Shown in pieces: positions 35,901 to 47,604 of a stretch of DNA of 64,000 nucleotides. Each line of letters begins with the position of its first letter. The first letter of the stretch is position 1. The notes beneath the pieces were generated by a model that was not told the origin of the DNA, did no database searches, and was given only the letters and a program-made list of their open reading frames with translations. This DNA is from Chlorocebus sabaeus. Its lineage: Eukaryota > Chordata > Mammalia > Primates > Cercopithecidae. The DNA lies in contig NC_132915.1 of the NCBI RefSeq assembly GCF_047675955.1, forward strand, positions 46,452,026 through 46,516,025, read 5' to 3'. Both the position numbers and the translations under genes were made by a program.

Positions 35901-36805
35901 GTGCTATAAACTTCCCTCTACACACTGCTTTAAATGTGTCCCAGAGATTCTGGTATGTTGTATCTTTGTTCTCATTGGTTTCAAAGAACATCTTTATTTC
36001 TGCCTTCATTTCGTTATGTACCCAGTAGTCATTCAGGAGCAGGTTTTTCAGTTTCCATGTAGTTGAGCGGTTTTGATTGAGTTTCTTAGTCCTGAGTTCT
36101 AATTTGATTGCACTGTGGTCTGAGAGACAGTTTGTTATAATTTCTGTTCTTGTACATTTGCTGAGGAGTGCTTTACTTCCAATTACGTGGTCAATTTTGG
36201 AGTAAGTACGATGTGGTGCTGAGAAGAATGTATATTCTGTTGATTTGGGGTGGAGAGTTCTATAGATATCTATTAGGTCTGCTTGCTGCAGAGATGAGTT
36301 CAATTCCTGGATATCCTTGTTAACTTTCTGTCTCGTTGATCTGTCTAATGTTGACAGTGGAGTGTTGAAGTCTCCCATGATTATTGTATGGGAGTCTAAG
36401 TCTCTTTGTAAGTCTCTAAGGACTTGCTTTATGAATCTGGGTGCTCCTGTATTGGGTGCATATATATTTAGGATAGTTAGCTCTTCCTGTTGAATTGATC
36501 CCTTTACCATTATGTAATGGCCTTCTTTGTCTCTTTTGATCTTTGATGGTTTAAAGTCTGTTTTATCAGAGACTAGTATTGCAACCCCCCGCTTTTTTGT
36601 GTTCTCCATTTGCTTGGTAAAGCTTCCTCCATCCCTTTATTTTGAGCCTATGTATGTCTCTGCATGTGAGATGGGTCTCCTGAATACAGCAGACTGATGG
36701 ATCTTGACTCTTTATCCAGTTTGCCAGTCTGTGTCTTTTAATTGGAGCATTTAGTCCATTTACATTTAAGGTTAAGATTGTTATGTGTGAACTTGATTCT
36801 GCCAT
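32977..36805 (-). pseudogene. L1 ORF2p (endonuclease and reverse transcriptase) with a single frameshift
   Basis: ORF2p nicks DNA and reverse-transcribes L1 RNA at the target. The reading runs from ATG at 36805 (MAESSSHITILTLNVNGLN) and, with one extra base removed, would give 1275 residues, the human length. The break is a run of six C (six G on the coding strand) at 36585-36590, around residue 73. After it the frame stays open from 36609 to the stop at 32977 (1210 codons). Endonuclease residues Asn14, Glu43, Asp145, Asn147, Asp205, Asp229 and His230 are all visible. The reverse transcriptase FADD motif (near residue 702) and the C-terminal Cys/His cluster (CWRGC..HCWWEC) are present. A homopolymer miscall is a real alternative to a true mutation. 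Confidence 0.93.
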
Positions 36806-36868
36806 TATGATATTAACTGGTTATTTTGCTCGTTAGTTGATGCAGTTTCTTCCTAGCCTTGATGGTCT

Positions 36869-37885
36869 TTACATTTTGGCATGTTTTTGCAATGGCTGGT
36901 ACCGGTTGTTCCTTTCCATGTTTAGTGCTTCCTTCAGGGTCTCTTGTAAGGCAGGCCTAGTGGTGACAAAATCTCTAAGCATTTGCTTATCTGTAAAGGA
37001 TTTTATTTCTCTTTCACTTATGAAACTTAGTTTGGCTGGATATAAAATTCTGGGTTTAAAATTCTTTTCTTTAAGAATGTTGAATATTGGCCCCCACTCT
37101 CTTCTGGCTTGAAGAGTTTCTGCCGAGAGATCTGCTGTTAGTCTGATGGGCTTCCCTTTGTGGGTAACCCGACCTTTCTCTCTGGCTGCCCTCAAGATTT
37201 TTTCCTTCATTTCAACTTTGGTGAATCTGGCAATTATGTGTCTTGGAGTTGCTCTTCTCGAGGAGTATCTTTGTGGCGTTCTCTGTATCTCCTGGATTTG
37301 AATGTTGGCCTGCCCTACTAGGTTGGGGAAGTTCTCCTGGATGATATCCTGAAGAGTGTTTTCCAACTTGGTTCCATTTTCCCCCTCACTTTCAGGCACC
37401 CCAATCAGACGTAGATTTGGTCTTTTTACATAATCCCATACTTCTTGCAGGCTTTGTTCATTTCTTTTTCTTCTTTTTTCTTTTGGTTTCTCTTCTCGCT
37501 TCATTTCATTCATTTGATCCTCCATCGCTGACATTCTTTCTTCCAGTTGATCGAGACGGTTACTGAAGCTTGTGCATTTGTCACGTATTTCTCGTGCCAT
37601 GGTTTTCGTCTCTTTCATTTCGTTTGTGAGCTTCTCTGCATTAATTACTCTAGCCATCAATTCTTCCACTTTTTTTTCAAGATTTTTAGTTTCTTTGCGC
37701 TGGGTACGTAATTCCTCCTTCAGCTCTGAGAAATTTGATGGACTGAAGCCTTCTTCTCTCATCTCGTCGAAGTCATTCTCCGTCCAGCTTTGATCCGTTG
37801 CTGGCGATGAGCTGCGCTCCTTTGCCGGGGGAGATGCGCTCTTATTTTTTGAATTTCCAGCTTTTCTGCCCTGCTTTTTCCCCAT
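36869..37885 (-). CDS. L1 ORF1p, intact (338 aa)
   Basis: L1 ORF1p is a trimeric RNA-binding chaperone that coats L1 RNA. The frame here is complete at 338 residues, the same length as human ORF1p. In order: a basic N-terminus (MGKKQGRKAGNSKNK); a coiled coil (about residues 50-150, with RDKCTSFSNRLDQLEERMSA); an RRM-like domain (about 157-250, containing WDYVKRPNLRLIGVPESE); and a C-terminal domain (about 255-323) before the end LQKHAKM. The basic RYSSRRATPRHI segment is present. The start follows the 5'UTR directly. The coiled-coil part differs most from human, as expected for this fast-evolving region. The only doubt is whether it is expressed. Confidence 0.95.
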   Translation of the reverse strand: MGKKQGRKAGNSKNKSASPPAKERSSSPATDQSWTENDFDEMREEGFSPSNFSELKEELRTQRKETKNLEKKVEELMARVINAEKLTNEMKETKTMAREIRDKCTSFSNRLDQLEERMSAMEDQMNEMKREEKPKEKRRKRNEQSLQEVWDYVKRPNLRLIGVPESEGENGTKLENTLQDIIQENFPNLVGQANIQIQEIQRTPQRYSSRRATPRHIIARFTKVEMKEKILRAAREKGRVTHKGKPIRLTADLSAETLQARREWGPIFNILKEKNFKPRILYPAKLSFISEREIKSFTDKQMLRDFVTTRPALQETLKEALNMERNNRYQPLQKHAKM

Positions 37886-38914
37886 CTTTGTGGTTTTATC
37901 TGCCTCTGGTCTTTGATGATGGTGATGTACTGATGGGGTTTTGGTGTAGGTGTCCTTCCTGTTTGATAGCTTTCCTTCTAATAGTCAGGATCCTCAGCTG
38001 TAGGTTGTAGCTGCAGGAGATTGCTTGAGGTCCACTCCAGACCCTGTTTGCCTGGGTATCAGCAGCAGAGGCTGCAGAAGATAGAATATTTCTGAACAGC
38101 GAGTGTACCTGTCTGATTCTTGCTTTGGAATCTTCCTCTCAGGGGTGTACTCCACCCTGTGAGGTGTGGTGTGTCAGACTGCCCCTAGTGGGGGATGTCT
38201 CCCAGTTAGGCTACTCAGGGGTCAGGGACCCACTTGAGCAGGGAGTCTGTCCCTTCTCAGATCTCAACCTCCGTGTTGGGAGATCCACTGCTCTCTTCAA
38301 AGCTGTCAGACAGAGTCGTTTGCGTCTGCAGAGCTGCTGCGTTTGTTATTATTTACTGTGCCCTGTCCCCAGAGGTGGAGTCTACAGAGACAGGCAGGTT
38401 TCCTTGAGCTGCTGTGAGCTCCACCCAGTTCGAGCTTCCCAGCAGCTTTGTTTACCTACTTAAGCCTCAGCAATGGCGGGCGCCCCTCCCCCAGCCTCGC
38501 TGCTGCCTTGCCGGTAGATCACAGACTGCTGTGCTAGCAATGAGGGAGGCTCCGTGGGTGTGGGACACTCCCGGCCAGGTGTGGGATATGATCTCCTGGT
38601 GTGCCTGTCTGCTTAAAGCGCAGTATTGGGGTGGGAGTTACCCGATTTTCCAGGTGTTGTGTGTCTCAGTTCCCCTGGCTAGGAAAAGGGATTCCCTTCC
38701 CCCTTGCGCTTTCCAGGTGAGGCAATGCCTCGCCCTGCTTCAGCTCTCGCTGGTCGGGCTGCAGCAGCTGACCAGCACTGATCGTCTGGCACTCCCCAGT
38801 GAGATGAACCCAGTACCTCAGTTGAAAATGCAGAAATCGCCGGTCTTCTGTGTCGCTCGCGCTGGGAGTTGGAGACTGGAGCTGTTCCTATTCGGCCATC
38901 TTGCTCCGCCCCCT
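37886..38914 (-). promoter_or_regulatory. L1 5'UTR with sense and antisense promoter
   Basis: About 1.03 kb, GC-richer than its surroundings. It begins (minus strand) with GGGCGGAGCAAGATGGCC, which contains the YY1-type AAGATGGCC. By analogy with human L1 it would carry an internal sense promoter and an antisense promoter. The antisense promoter would transcribe toward the right, in the CNTLN sense direction. Activity is inferred. Confidence 0.75.
38473..38517 (+). pseudogene. L1 ORF0 remnant, stopped after 14 codons
   Basis: On the strand antisense to L1, ATG at 38473 begins MAGAPPPASLLPCR, matching the start of primate L1 ORF0 as I remember it, then hits TAG (38515-38517). So the small antisense ORF0 peptide (about 70 residues in human) is cut short here. 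Confidence 0.6.
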
Positions 38915-38929
38915 GTCTTTCTTTTTTTT

Positions 38930-40780
38930 GAATTAAAAAAAATTCCTTGTCTTTCTCTTTGATACTGTTGATTTTCTTCAAGTGTATGATGAACATTCAC
39001 TGCCTTGCTTTTATATAGGCATGTTGCTCATATGGGTTTGCTTTGTGTTTTTTGTATATCTTTTTACCGGAAGGTTTCTCCTTTGAATGTAAGGATTGCC
39101 TGTGGGCTTTTTGTAAGGCTTGGGGAGGGGCCTATCTATCCACAGGCTTTCCTGAAAGGTATGTAGTAGATAGACTTCATTGTGGTGAATGAGAGTTAGG
39201 TCCTTTAAGTCAGGTCCTTTTCTAATTCTGTTGCTTGTCCAACACTCTGAGTAGGGATCTTTGCCAGGCAAATGGTTGTTTTGAATGCAGATTTTGGCCA
39301 TTTGATGTAGGCAAATGTTGCAGGTAACTGTTCTGAACATGGATGAGTGGGAGGCTCAGCTTTTTTTGGTAAATGGTTTCTTAATTAATTGTCTTGATTC
39401 CGGTAGGCTTCTGCTGTCTGTACTTACTAATTGGGTACTTAGAGCCTTTCTGGGGCCTCTTCTATGAAAAGCAGCATCCTCTTCTGTAGACTTCTATTTA
39501 GGTTTTGAATTATAATTTTTCTCTTTTGATTTATTTGTTTCTATGAGTCTATGCTTCTGTTTTTAAGATATTTGTCAAATTTATAGTTCATTTGTGGCTG
39601 CTTCTCTTGTTTCCCATGCTGATAAGGATGTATTTAACGTGGTGTGACTTCGGGTTGTCAGTGTCGTGTTGTTAGCTCATCACCTTAGAAAGAAGTATAA
39701 TATCATTTTTAGGGTTATGGTATATTCTATTATTTAGATATAGCATATTTGTATTTAACCACTGTAATTTTGTTGTACATTAGGACTATTTTTAAAAATA
39801 GTGTAATAATGCTGTGATGAATGGCTTTTTGGATAGTTTGCCCTGTATTATTGGTTTCAACCGATTGTGCTACTGACCTAGTGAGTAGAGACTGAGATTG
39901 CTAAACATCTTGAAATGAAAAGAATAATCCTGCCCAATTAAAGAATTATACTATTCTACTCCATATGCCAGTAGTACCCATTTGGACTGTCTGTGTAGAT
40001 GTGTTGTGTGTATATGCTTTACTTGTTATTTTGGAAAAATTCTAATTAGGTGCAAAGACAGAGAGAATACATTATTGAACTCTCATGTGTACTCATCACT
40101 CACCTTGAACAGTTATCAACACATGCACAATCATGTTTCATCTATAAACCTCTATTCTCTCTCTCCTTCTACCACTAATGGATGTGGAAGCAAATCCTAC
40201 ATATCATGCTGTTTTAGCTGCAATTACTTTAGTGTTTACAGACAATTCTAGTTATTAACAGTAATGTTCTGAAAAGTCACTACAAATACTTAATTAGCTA
40301 ACGCTGAACTATTATCCTAGAGGAAGTTAAGGGGTTAGGTTCCTGTGAGCCTCTGGTCACAATTTTGTCAACTGATTAACATATAGCCTCGTTTTATGTG
40401 TGTTTCTGTTTAAAGATATTTCATCTATTGTTCCTTCATTGATGTTGAACTCATGACCAACAGCACTATAACTCATGCCTGAACAAAGCTTATCTAACAC
40501 ATTGTTTTCTCCTTATGGCATGTCACAACCTTCTTATACTTAGGAACACTAGCCAGCACTTCAGCACTGTGCTTGATGATCATTTGAAGGACTGAAGTCA
40601 TCAAAAGCAAGCACCAAAATGTGACAAATGTGGTACTAAATAAACCATGAAAAGGCAACTTGTGTTTATAGTATAAGAGCTGAAGCAGAATGTCACCTTA
40701 TTTGACATCAGTTGGAAACATGTGGGTTGTGTGACTCAAATTTTTTGCCACTTTGTGTGTACCTGCAAATGACTACAATA
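38930..40780. other. Intron 2 sequence with weak repeat remnants
   Basis: 39990-40260 resembles a degenerate LINE 3' region. 40320-40720 ('gttcctgtgagcctctggtc', 'taactcatgcctgaacaaag') resembles a TcMar/Tigger-type DNA transposon fossil. Neither assignment is firm. No exon seen. Confidence 0.4.
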
Positions 40781-40784
40781 GTGC

Positions 40785-41475
40785 CACAATTTTTATTTAT
40801 TTTTATTTGTATTACTATACTTTAAGTTCTTGGTTACATGGGCAGTACATGCAGTTTGTTACATAGGTATACATGTGCCCTGGTGGTTTGCTGCACCCAT
40901 CAACCTGTCACCCACATTAGGTATTTCTCCTAATGTTATCCCTCTGCTAGCCCCCCAACCCTGACAGGACCCAGTGTGTGATTTTCCCCTCCCTGTGTCC
41001 ATGTGTTCTCATTGTTCAACTCCCACTTATGAGTGAGAACATGCGGTGTTTGGTTTTCTGATCTTGTGATAGTTTGCTAAGAATGATGGTTTCCAGCTTA
41101 ATCCATGTCCCACAAAGGACATAAACTCATCATTTTTTATGGCTGCATAGTATTCCATGGTGTATATGTGCCACATTTTCTTTATCCAGTCTATCATTGG
41201 TGGACATTTGGGTTGATTCCAAGTCTTTTCTATTGTGAATAGTGTTGCAGTGAACATATGTGTGCATGTGTCTTTATCACAGAGTGACCTATAATCCTTT
41301 GGGTATATGCCCAGAAATGGGATTGCTGGGCCAAATGGTATTTCTAGTTGTAGATCTTGAGAAATCACCACACTGCCTTCCACAATGGTTGAACTAATTT
41401 ACACTCCCACTAACAGTGTAAAAGTGTTTCTATTTCTCCAGATCCTTTCCAGCATGTGTTGTTTCCTGACTTTTT
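40785..41475 (-). mobile_element. Older L1 (L1PA/L1PB age), 3' part, interrupted
   Basis: Minus-strand L1 3'UTR and ORF2 end. It breaks off at TGTTTCCTGACTTTTT, where the younger L1 inserted, and resumes at 47605. The open C-terminal ORF2 fragment at 41027-41383 is diverged from the young copies. Confidence 0.9.
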
Positions 41476-41687
41476 TTTTATACTTTAAGTTCTAGGGTAC
41501 ATGTGCACAACGTGCAGGTTTGTTATGTATGTATACATGTGCCATGTTGGTGTGCTGTACCCATTAACTCGTCATTTACATTAGGTATATCTCCTAATGC
41601 TAACCCTCCCTCCACCCCCGTTCCCCATTCCCACAATAGGACCTGGTGTGTGATCATCCCCTTCCTGTGTCCAAGTGATCTCATTGT

Positions 41688-44600
41688 TCAGTTCCCACCT
41701 GTGAGTGAGAATATGTGGTATTTGGTTTTCTGTTCTTGCGATAGTTTGCTGAGAATCATGGTTTCCAGCTGCATCCATGTCCCTACAAAGGACATGAACT
41801 CATCCTTTTTTATGGCTGCATAGTATTCCATGGTGTATATGTGCCACATTTTCTTAATCCAGTCTGTCACTGATGGACATTTGGGTTGATTCCAAGTCTT
41901 TGCTATTGTGAATAGCGCCGAAATAAACGTACATGTGCATGTGTCTTTATAGCAGCATGACATATAATCCTTTGGGTATATCCCCAGTAATGGAATGGCT
42001 GGGTCGAATGGTATTTCTAGTTCTAGATCCTTGAGGAATCGCCACACTGTTTTCCACAGTGGTTGAACTAGTTTACAGTCCCACCAACAGTGTAAAAATG
42101 TTCCTATTTCTCCACATCTTCTCCAGCACCTGTTGTTTCCTGATTTTTTAATGATTGCCATTCTAACTGGTGTGAGATGGTATCTCATTGCGGTTTTGAT
42201 TTGCATTTCTCTGATGGCAAGTGATGATGAGCTTTTTTTCATGTGTCTGTTGGCTGCATGAATGTCTTCTTTTGAGAAGTGTCTGTTCATATCCTTTGCC
42301 CACGTTTTGATGGGGTTGTTTGTTTTTTTCATGTAAATTTGATTGAGTTCTTTATAGGTTCTGTATATTAGCCCTTTATCAGATGAGTAGATTGCAAAAA
42401 TGTTCTCCCCATTCTGTAGGTTGCCTGTTCACTCTGATGGTAGTTTCTTTTGCTGTGCAGAAGCTCTTTAGTTTAATTAGATCCCATTTGTCAATTTTGG
42501 CTTTTGTTGCTGTTGCTTTTGGGGTTTTAGACATGAAGTCCTTGCCCATGCCTGTGTCCTGAATGGTATTACCTAGGTTTTCTTCTAGGGTTTTTATGGT
42601 TTTAGGTGTAACATTTAAGTCTCTAATCCATCTTGAATTAATTTTCGTATAAGGAGTAAGGAAAGGATCCAGTTTCAGCTTTCTACTTATGGCTAGCCAA
42701 TTTTTCCAGCACCATTTATTAAATAGAGAATACTTTCCATATTTCTTGTTTTTGTCAGGTTTGTCAAAGATCAGATGGCTGTGGATGTGTGGTGTTATTT
42801 CTGAGGGCTCTGTTCTGTTCCATTGGTCTATATGTCTGTTTTGGTACCAGTACCATGCTGTTTTGGTTACTGTAGCCTTGTAGTATAGTTTGAAGTCAGG
42901 TATCGTGATGCCTCCAGCTTTGTTCTTTTGGCTTAGGATTGTCTTGGCAATGCAGTTTCTTTTTTGGTTCCATATGAACTTTAAAGCAGTTTTTTTCCAA
43001 TTCTGTGAAGAAAGTCATTGGTAGATTAATGGGGATGGCATTGAATCTGTAAATTACCTTGGGCAGTATGGCCATTTTCACAATATTTATTCTTCCTATC
43101 AATGAGCATGGTATGTTCTTCCATTTGTTTGTGTCCTCTTTTATTTCACTGAGCAGTGGTTTGTAGTTCTTCTTGAAGAGGTTCCTTACATACCTTGTAA
43201 GTTGGATTCCTAGGTATTTTATTCTCTTTGAAGCTATTGTGAATGGGAGTTCATTCATGATTTGGCTCTCTGTTTGTCTGTTACTGGTGTATAAGAATGC
43301 TTGTGATTTTTGCACATTGATTTTGTATCCTGAGACTTTGCTGAAGTTGCTTATTAGCTTATGGAGATTTTGGGCTGAGATGATGGGGTTTTCTAAATAT
43401 ACAATCTTGTCATCTGCAAACAGGGACAATTTGACTTCTTCTTTTCCTAACTGAATCCCCTTGATTTCTTTCTCTTGCCTGATTGCCCTAGCCAGAACTT
43501 CCAACACTATGTTGAATAGGAGTGGTGTGAGAGAGGGCATCCCTGTCTTGTGCCAGTTTTCAAAGGGAATGCTTCCAGTTTTTGCCCATTCAGTATGATA
43601 CTGGCTGTGGATTTTTCATAAATAGCTCTTGTTATTTTGAGATATGTTCCATCAATACCGAATTTATTGAGAGTTTTTATGATGAAGGGCTGTTGAATTT
43701 TGTCAAAGGCCTTTTCTGCATGTATTGAGATACTCATGTGGTTTTTGTCTTCGGTTCTGTTTATATGCTGGATTACATTTATTGATTTGCGTATGCTGAA
43801 CCAGCCTTGTATCCCAGGGATGAAGCCCACTTGATCATGGTGCATAAGCTTTTTGATGTGCTGCTAGATTCGGTTTGCCAGTATTTTATTGAGGATTTTT
43901 ACATCGATGTTCATCAGGGATATTGGTCTAAAATTCTCTTTTTTTGTTGTATCTCTGCCAGACTTTGGTATCAGGATGATGTTGGCTTCATAAAATGAGT
44001 TAGGGAGGATTCTCTCTTTTTCTATTGATTGGAATAGTTTCAGAGGGAATGGTACTAACTCCTCCTTGTACCTCTGGTAGAATTCGACTGTGAATCCATC
44101 TGGTCCTGGACTTTTTTTGGTTGGTAGACTATTAATTATTGCCTCAATTTCAGAGCCTGCTATTGGTCTATTCAGGGATTCAACTTCTTCCTGGTTTAGT
44201 GTTGGGAGAGTATAAGTGTTCAGGAAATTATCCATTTCTTCTAGATTTTCTAGTTTATTTGCATACAGGTGTGTATAGTATTCTCTGATGGTAGTTTGTA
44301 TTTCTGTGGGGTCGGTGGTGATATCCCCTTTATCATTTTTTATTGCATCTATTTGTTTCTTTTCTCTTTTCTTCTTTATTAGTCTTTCTAGCAGTCTATC
44401 AATTTTGTTGATCTTTTCAAAAAACCAGCTCCTGGATTCACTGATTTTTTTGGAGGGTTTTTTGTGTCTCTATCAGCTTCAGTTCTGCTCTGATCTTAGT
44501 TATTTCTTGCCTTCTGCTAGCTTTTGAATGTGTTTGCTCTTGCTTCTCTAGTTCTTTTAAATGTGATGTAGGGTGTCAGTTTTAGATCTTTCCTGCTTTC

Positions 44601-45520
44601 TCTTGTGGGCATTTAGTGCTATAAATTTCCCTCTACATACTGCTTTAAATGTGTCCCAGAGATTCTGGTATGTTGTGTCTTTGTTCTCATTGGTTTCAAA
44701 GAACATCTTTATTTCTGCCTTCATTTTGTTATGTACCCAGTAGTCATTCAGGAGCAGGTTTTTCAGTTTCCATGTAGTTGAGCGGTTTTGATTGAATTTG
44801 TTAGTCCTGCGTTCTAGTTTGATTGCACTGTGGTCTGAGAGACAGTTTGTTATAATTTCTGTTCTTTTAGATTTTCCAAGGAGTGCTTTACTTCCAACAA
44901 TGTGATGAATTTTGGAATAAGTGCGATGTGGTGCTGAGAAGAATGTATATTCTGTTGATTTGGGGTGGAGAGTTCTGTAGATGTCTATTAGGTACACTTG
45001 GTGCAGAGTTGAGTTCAATTCCTGTATATCCTTGTTAACTTTCTGTCTCGTTGATCTGTCTAATGTTGACAGCGGAGTGTTAAAGTCTCCCATTATTATT
45101 GTATGGGAGTCTAAGTCTCTTTGTAAGTCTCTAAGGACTTGCTTTATGAATCTGGGTGCTCCTGTATTGGGTACATATATATTTAGGATGGTTAGCTCTT
45201 CCTCGTGAATTGATCCCTTTACCATTATGTAATGGCCTTCTTTGTCTCTTGATCTTTGATGGTTTAAAATCTGTTTTATCAGAGACTAGGATTGCACCCC
45301 CTGCTTTTTTTTGTTTTCCATTTGCTTGGTAGATCTTCCTCCATCCTTTTATTTTGAGCCTATGTGTGTCTCTGCATGTGAGATAGGTCTCCTGAATACA
45401 ACAAACTGATGGGTCTTGACTCTATCCAATTTGCCAGCCTGTGTCTTTTAATTCGAGTACTTAGCCCATTTACATTTAAGGTTAATATTGTTATGTATGA
45501 ACTTGATCCTGTCATTGTGA
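41688..45520 (-). pseudogene. L1 ORF2 pseudogene of the nested L1
   Basis: ORF2 is split into open pieces at 41688-42332 (C-terminus, CWRRCGEIGTFLHCWWDC), 42896-43540 (reverse transcriptase), 43507-43845, 43864-44235 and 44557-45225 (endonuclease). The catalytic motif reads FADDK, so the Asp pair survives, but frameshifts and stops separate the parts. The endonuclease motif GDFNTPLS is still present. A decayed copy, not a gene. Confidence 0.88.
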
Positions 45521-45579
45521 TTATTAGCTGGTTATTTTTCTCGTTAGTTGATGCAGTTTCTTCCTAGCATTGATGCACT

Positions 45580-46591
45580 TTACATTTTGACATGTTTTTG
45601 TATTGGCTGGTACCTGTTGTTCCTTTCCATGTTTAGTGCTTCCTTCAGGATCTCTTGTAGGGCAGGCCTGGTGGTGACAAAATCTCTCAGTATTTGCTTG
45701 TCTGCAAAGGATTTTGTTTCTCCTTCACTTATGAAACTTAGTTTGACTGGATATGAAATTCTGGATTGAAAATTCTTTTCTTTAAGAATGTTGAACATTG
45801 GCCCCCACTCTTTTCTGGCTTGTAAAGTTTCTGCTGAGAGATCTGCTGTTAGTCTGTTGGAGTTCCCTTTTTGTGTAACCCAACCTTTCTCTCTGGCTGC
45901 CCTTAACATTTTTTCCTTCAACTTTGGTGAATCTGACAATTATGTGTCTTGGAGTTGCTCTTCTCCAGGAGTATCTTTGTGGCGTTCTCTGTATTTCCTG
46001 AATTTGGATGTTGGCCTGCATTACTAGGTTGGGGAAATTTTCCTGGATGATATCTTGCGAGTGTTTTACAACTTGGTTCCATTTTCCCCGATACTTTCAG
46101 GCACACCAATCAGACGTAGATTTGGTCTTTTCACATAATCCCATATTTCTTGGAGGCTTTGTTCATTTCTTTTCACACTTTTTTCTCTACACTTCTCTTC
46201 TTGTTTCATTTCATTCATTTGATCTTCAATCGCTGATACTCTTTCTTCCAGTTGATCGAGTTGGTTACTGAAGCTTGTGCATTTGTCACGTAGTTCTTGT
46301 GTTACGGTTTTCATCTCTATCAGTTCTTTTAAGGTCTTCTCTGCATTGATTATTCTAGTTATCCATTCATCCATTCTTTTTTGAAAGTTTTTAGTTTCTT
46401 TGCGCTGGTTATGTAGTTCCTCCTTTAGCTCTGAGAAGTTTGATTGACTGAAGCCTTCTTCTTCGCAACTCGTCAAAGTCATTCTCCGTGCAGCTTTGTT
46501 CCGTTACTGGTGATGAGCTGTGTTCCTTTGGAGAGGGAGATGCGCTCTTATTTTTTGAATTTCCAGCTTTTCTGCCCTGCTTTTCCCCGAT
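45580..46591 (-). pseudogene. L1 ORF1 pseudogene of the nested L1, start codon lost
   Basis: Pieces at 46066-46482 (coiled coil and RRM start) and 45580-45939 (C-terminal domain, ending LQ..IQKHVKM) are separated by frame breaks. At the expected start (about 46589-46591) the ATG is ATC. The order of domains matches the intact copy at 36869-37885. Confidence 0.85.
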
Positions 46592-47604
46592 CTTTGTGGT
46601 TTTATCTGCGTTTGGTGTTTGATGATGGTGACGTACTGATGGGGTTTTGGTGTGGGTGTCCTTTCTGTTTGTTAGTTTTCCTTCTAACAGTCAGCACCCT
46701 CAGCTGTAGGTCTGTTGGAGTTTGCTTGAGGTCCACTCCAGACCCTGTTTGCCTGGGTATCAGCAATGGAGGCTGCAGAAGAGAGAATATTGCTGAACAG
46801 CGAATGTTGCTGTCTGATTCTTGCTCTGGAAGCTTTGTCTCAGAGGTGTACCCCGCTGTATGAGGTGTGAGGTGTCAGTCTGCACCTAGTGGGGGATGTC
46901 TTCCAGTTAGGCTACTGAGGGGTCAGGGACCCACTTGAGCAGGCAGTCTGTCCGTTCTCAGATCTCAACCTCCGTGTTGGGAGATCCACTGCTGTCTTCA
47001 AAGCTGTCAGATAGGGGCATTTACCTTTGCGGAGGTTTCTGCTGCTCTTTGTTTAGCTATGCCCTGTCCCCACAGAAGCAGGCCAGCCTCCTTGACCTGT
47101 GGTGGGCTCCACCCAATTCGAGCATCCCTGGGGGCTTTGTTTACCTACTTAAGCATCAGCAGTGGCAGGCGCCCCTCGCCCAGCCTTGCTGCTGCCTTGC
47201 AGTTAGATCTCAGACTGCTGTGCTAGCAGTGAGGGAAGGCTCCGTGGGTATGGAACCCTCTGGGCCAGGTGTGGGATATAATGTCCTGGTGTGCCGTTTG
47301 CTAAGACCCTTGGTAAAGCGCAGTATTAGGGTGGGAGTTACCCGATTTTCCAGGTGTTGTGTGTCTCAATTTCCTTTGGCTAGGAAAAGGAATTCCCTTC
47401 CCCCTTGTGCTTCCTAGGTGAGGCGATGCCTCACCCTGCTTCAGCTCTGGCTGGTTGGGCTGCATCCGCAGACCAGCGCCAACTGTCCGACCTGCCCCAG
47501 TGAGATGAACCCAGTACCTCAGTTGAAAACGCAGAAATCACCTGTCTTCTGTGTTGCTCATGCTGGGAGCTGGAGACTAGAGCTGTTCCTATTTGGCCAT
47601 CTTC

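Larger units (their letters stand above)
32744..38914 (-). mobile_element. Full-length young L1 (Old World monkey L1PA lineage)
   Basis: A 6.17-kb element with every part in place: 5'UTR (37886-38914), ORF1 (36869-37885), a 63-bp inter-ORF spacer, ORF2 (32977-36805), 3'UTR and poly(A). The 5' end includes CAAGATGGCCGAATAGGAAC, the YY1-bearing L1 start. The flanking duplication GTCTTTCTTTTTTTT is at 32729-32743 and 38915-38929. It lies antisense in CNTLN intron 2. ORF1 is intact and ORF2 has one frameshift. In the 3'UTR it shares variants with the truncated copies at 2730 and 30608, so all belong to one recently active lineage. Confidence 0.96.
41476..47604 (-). mobile_element. Near-full-length degraded L1 nested in older L1
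   Basis: A 6.13-kb minus-strand L1 with 3'UTR, ORF2 region (41688 to about 45520), ORF1 region (45580 to about 46591) and 5'UTR ending GAAGATGGCCAAATAGGAAC, about 12 bases short of the canonical 5' end. The target duplication TGTTTCCTGACTTTTT is at 41460-41475 and 47605-47620. Both ORFs are broken at many points, so it cannot encode functional proteins. It is older than the 32744 copy but younger than its host L1. Confidence 0.93.

Noticed and set aside
38414..38962. 182-codon plus-strand open frame across the L1 5'UTR
   Set aside because: It is antisense L1 5'UTR sequence and does not follow the ORF0 frame. Similar frames occur in other L1 copies.
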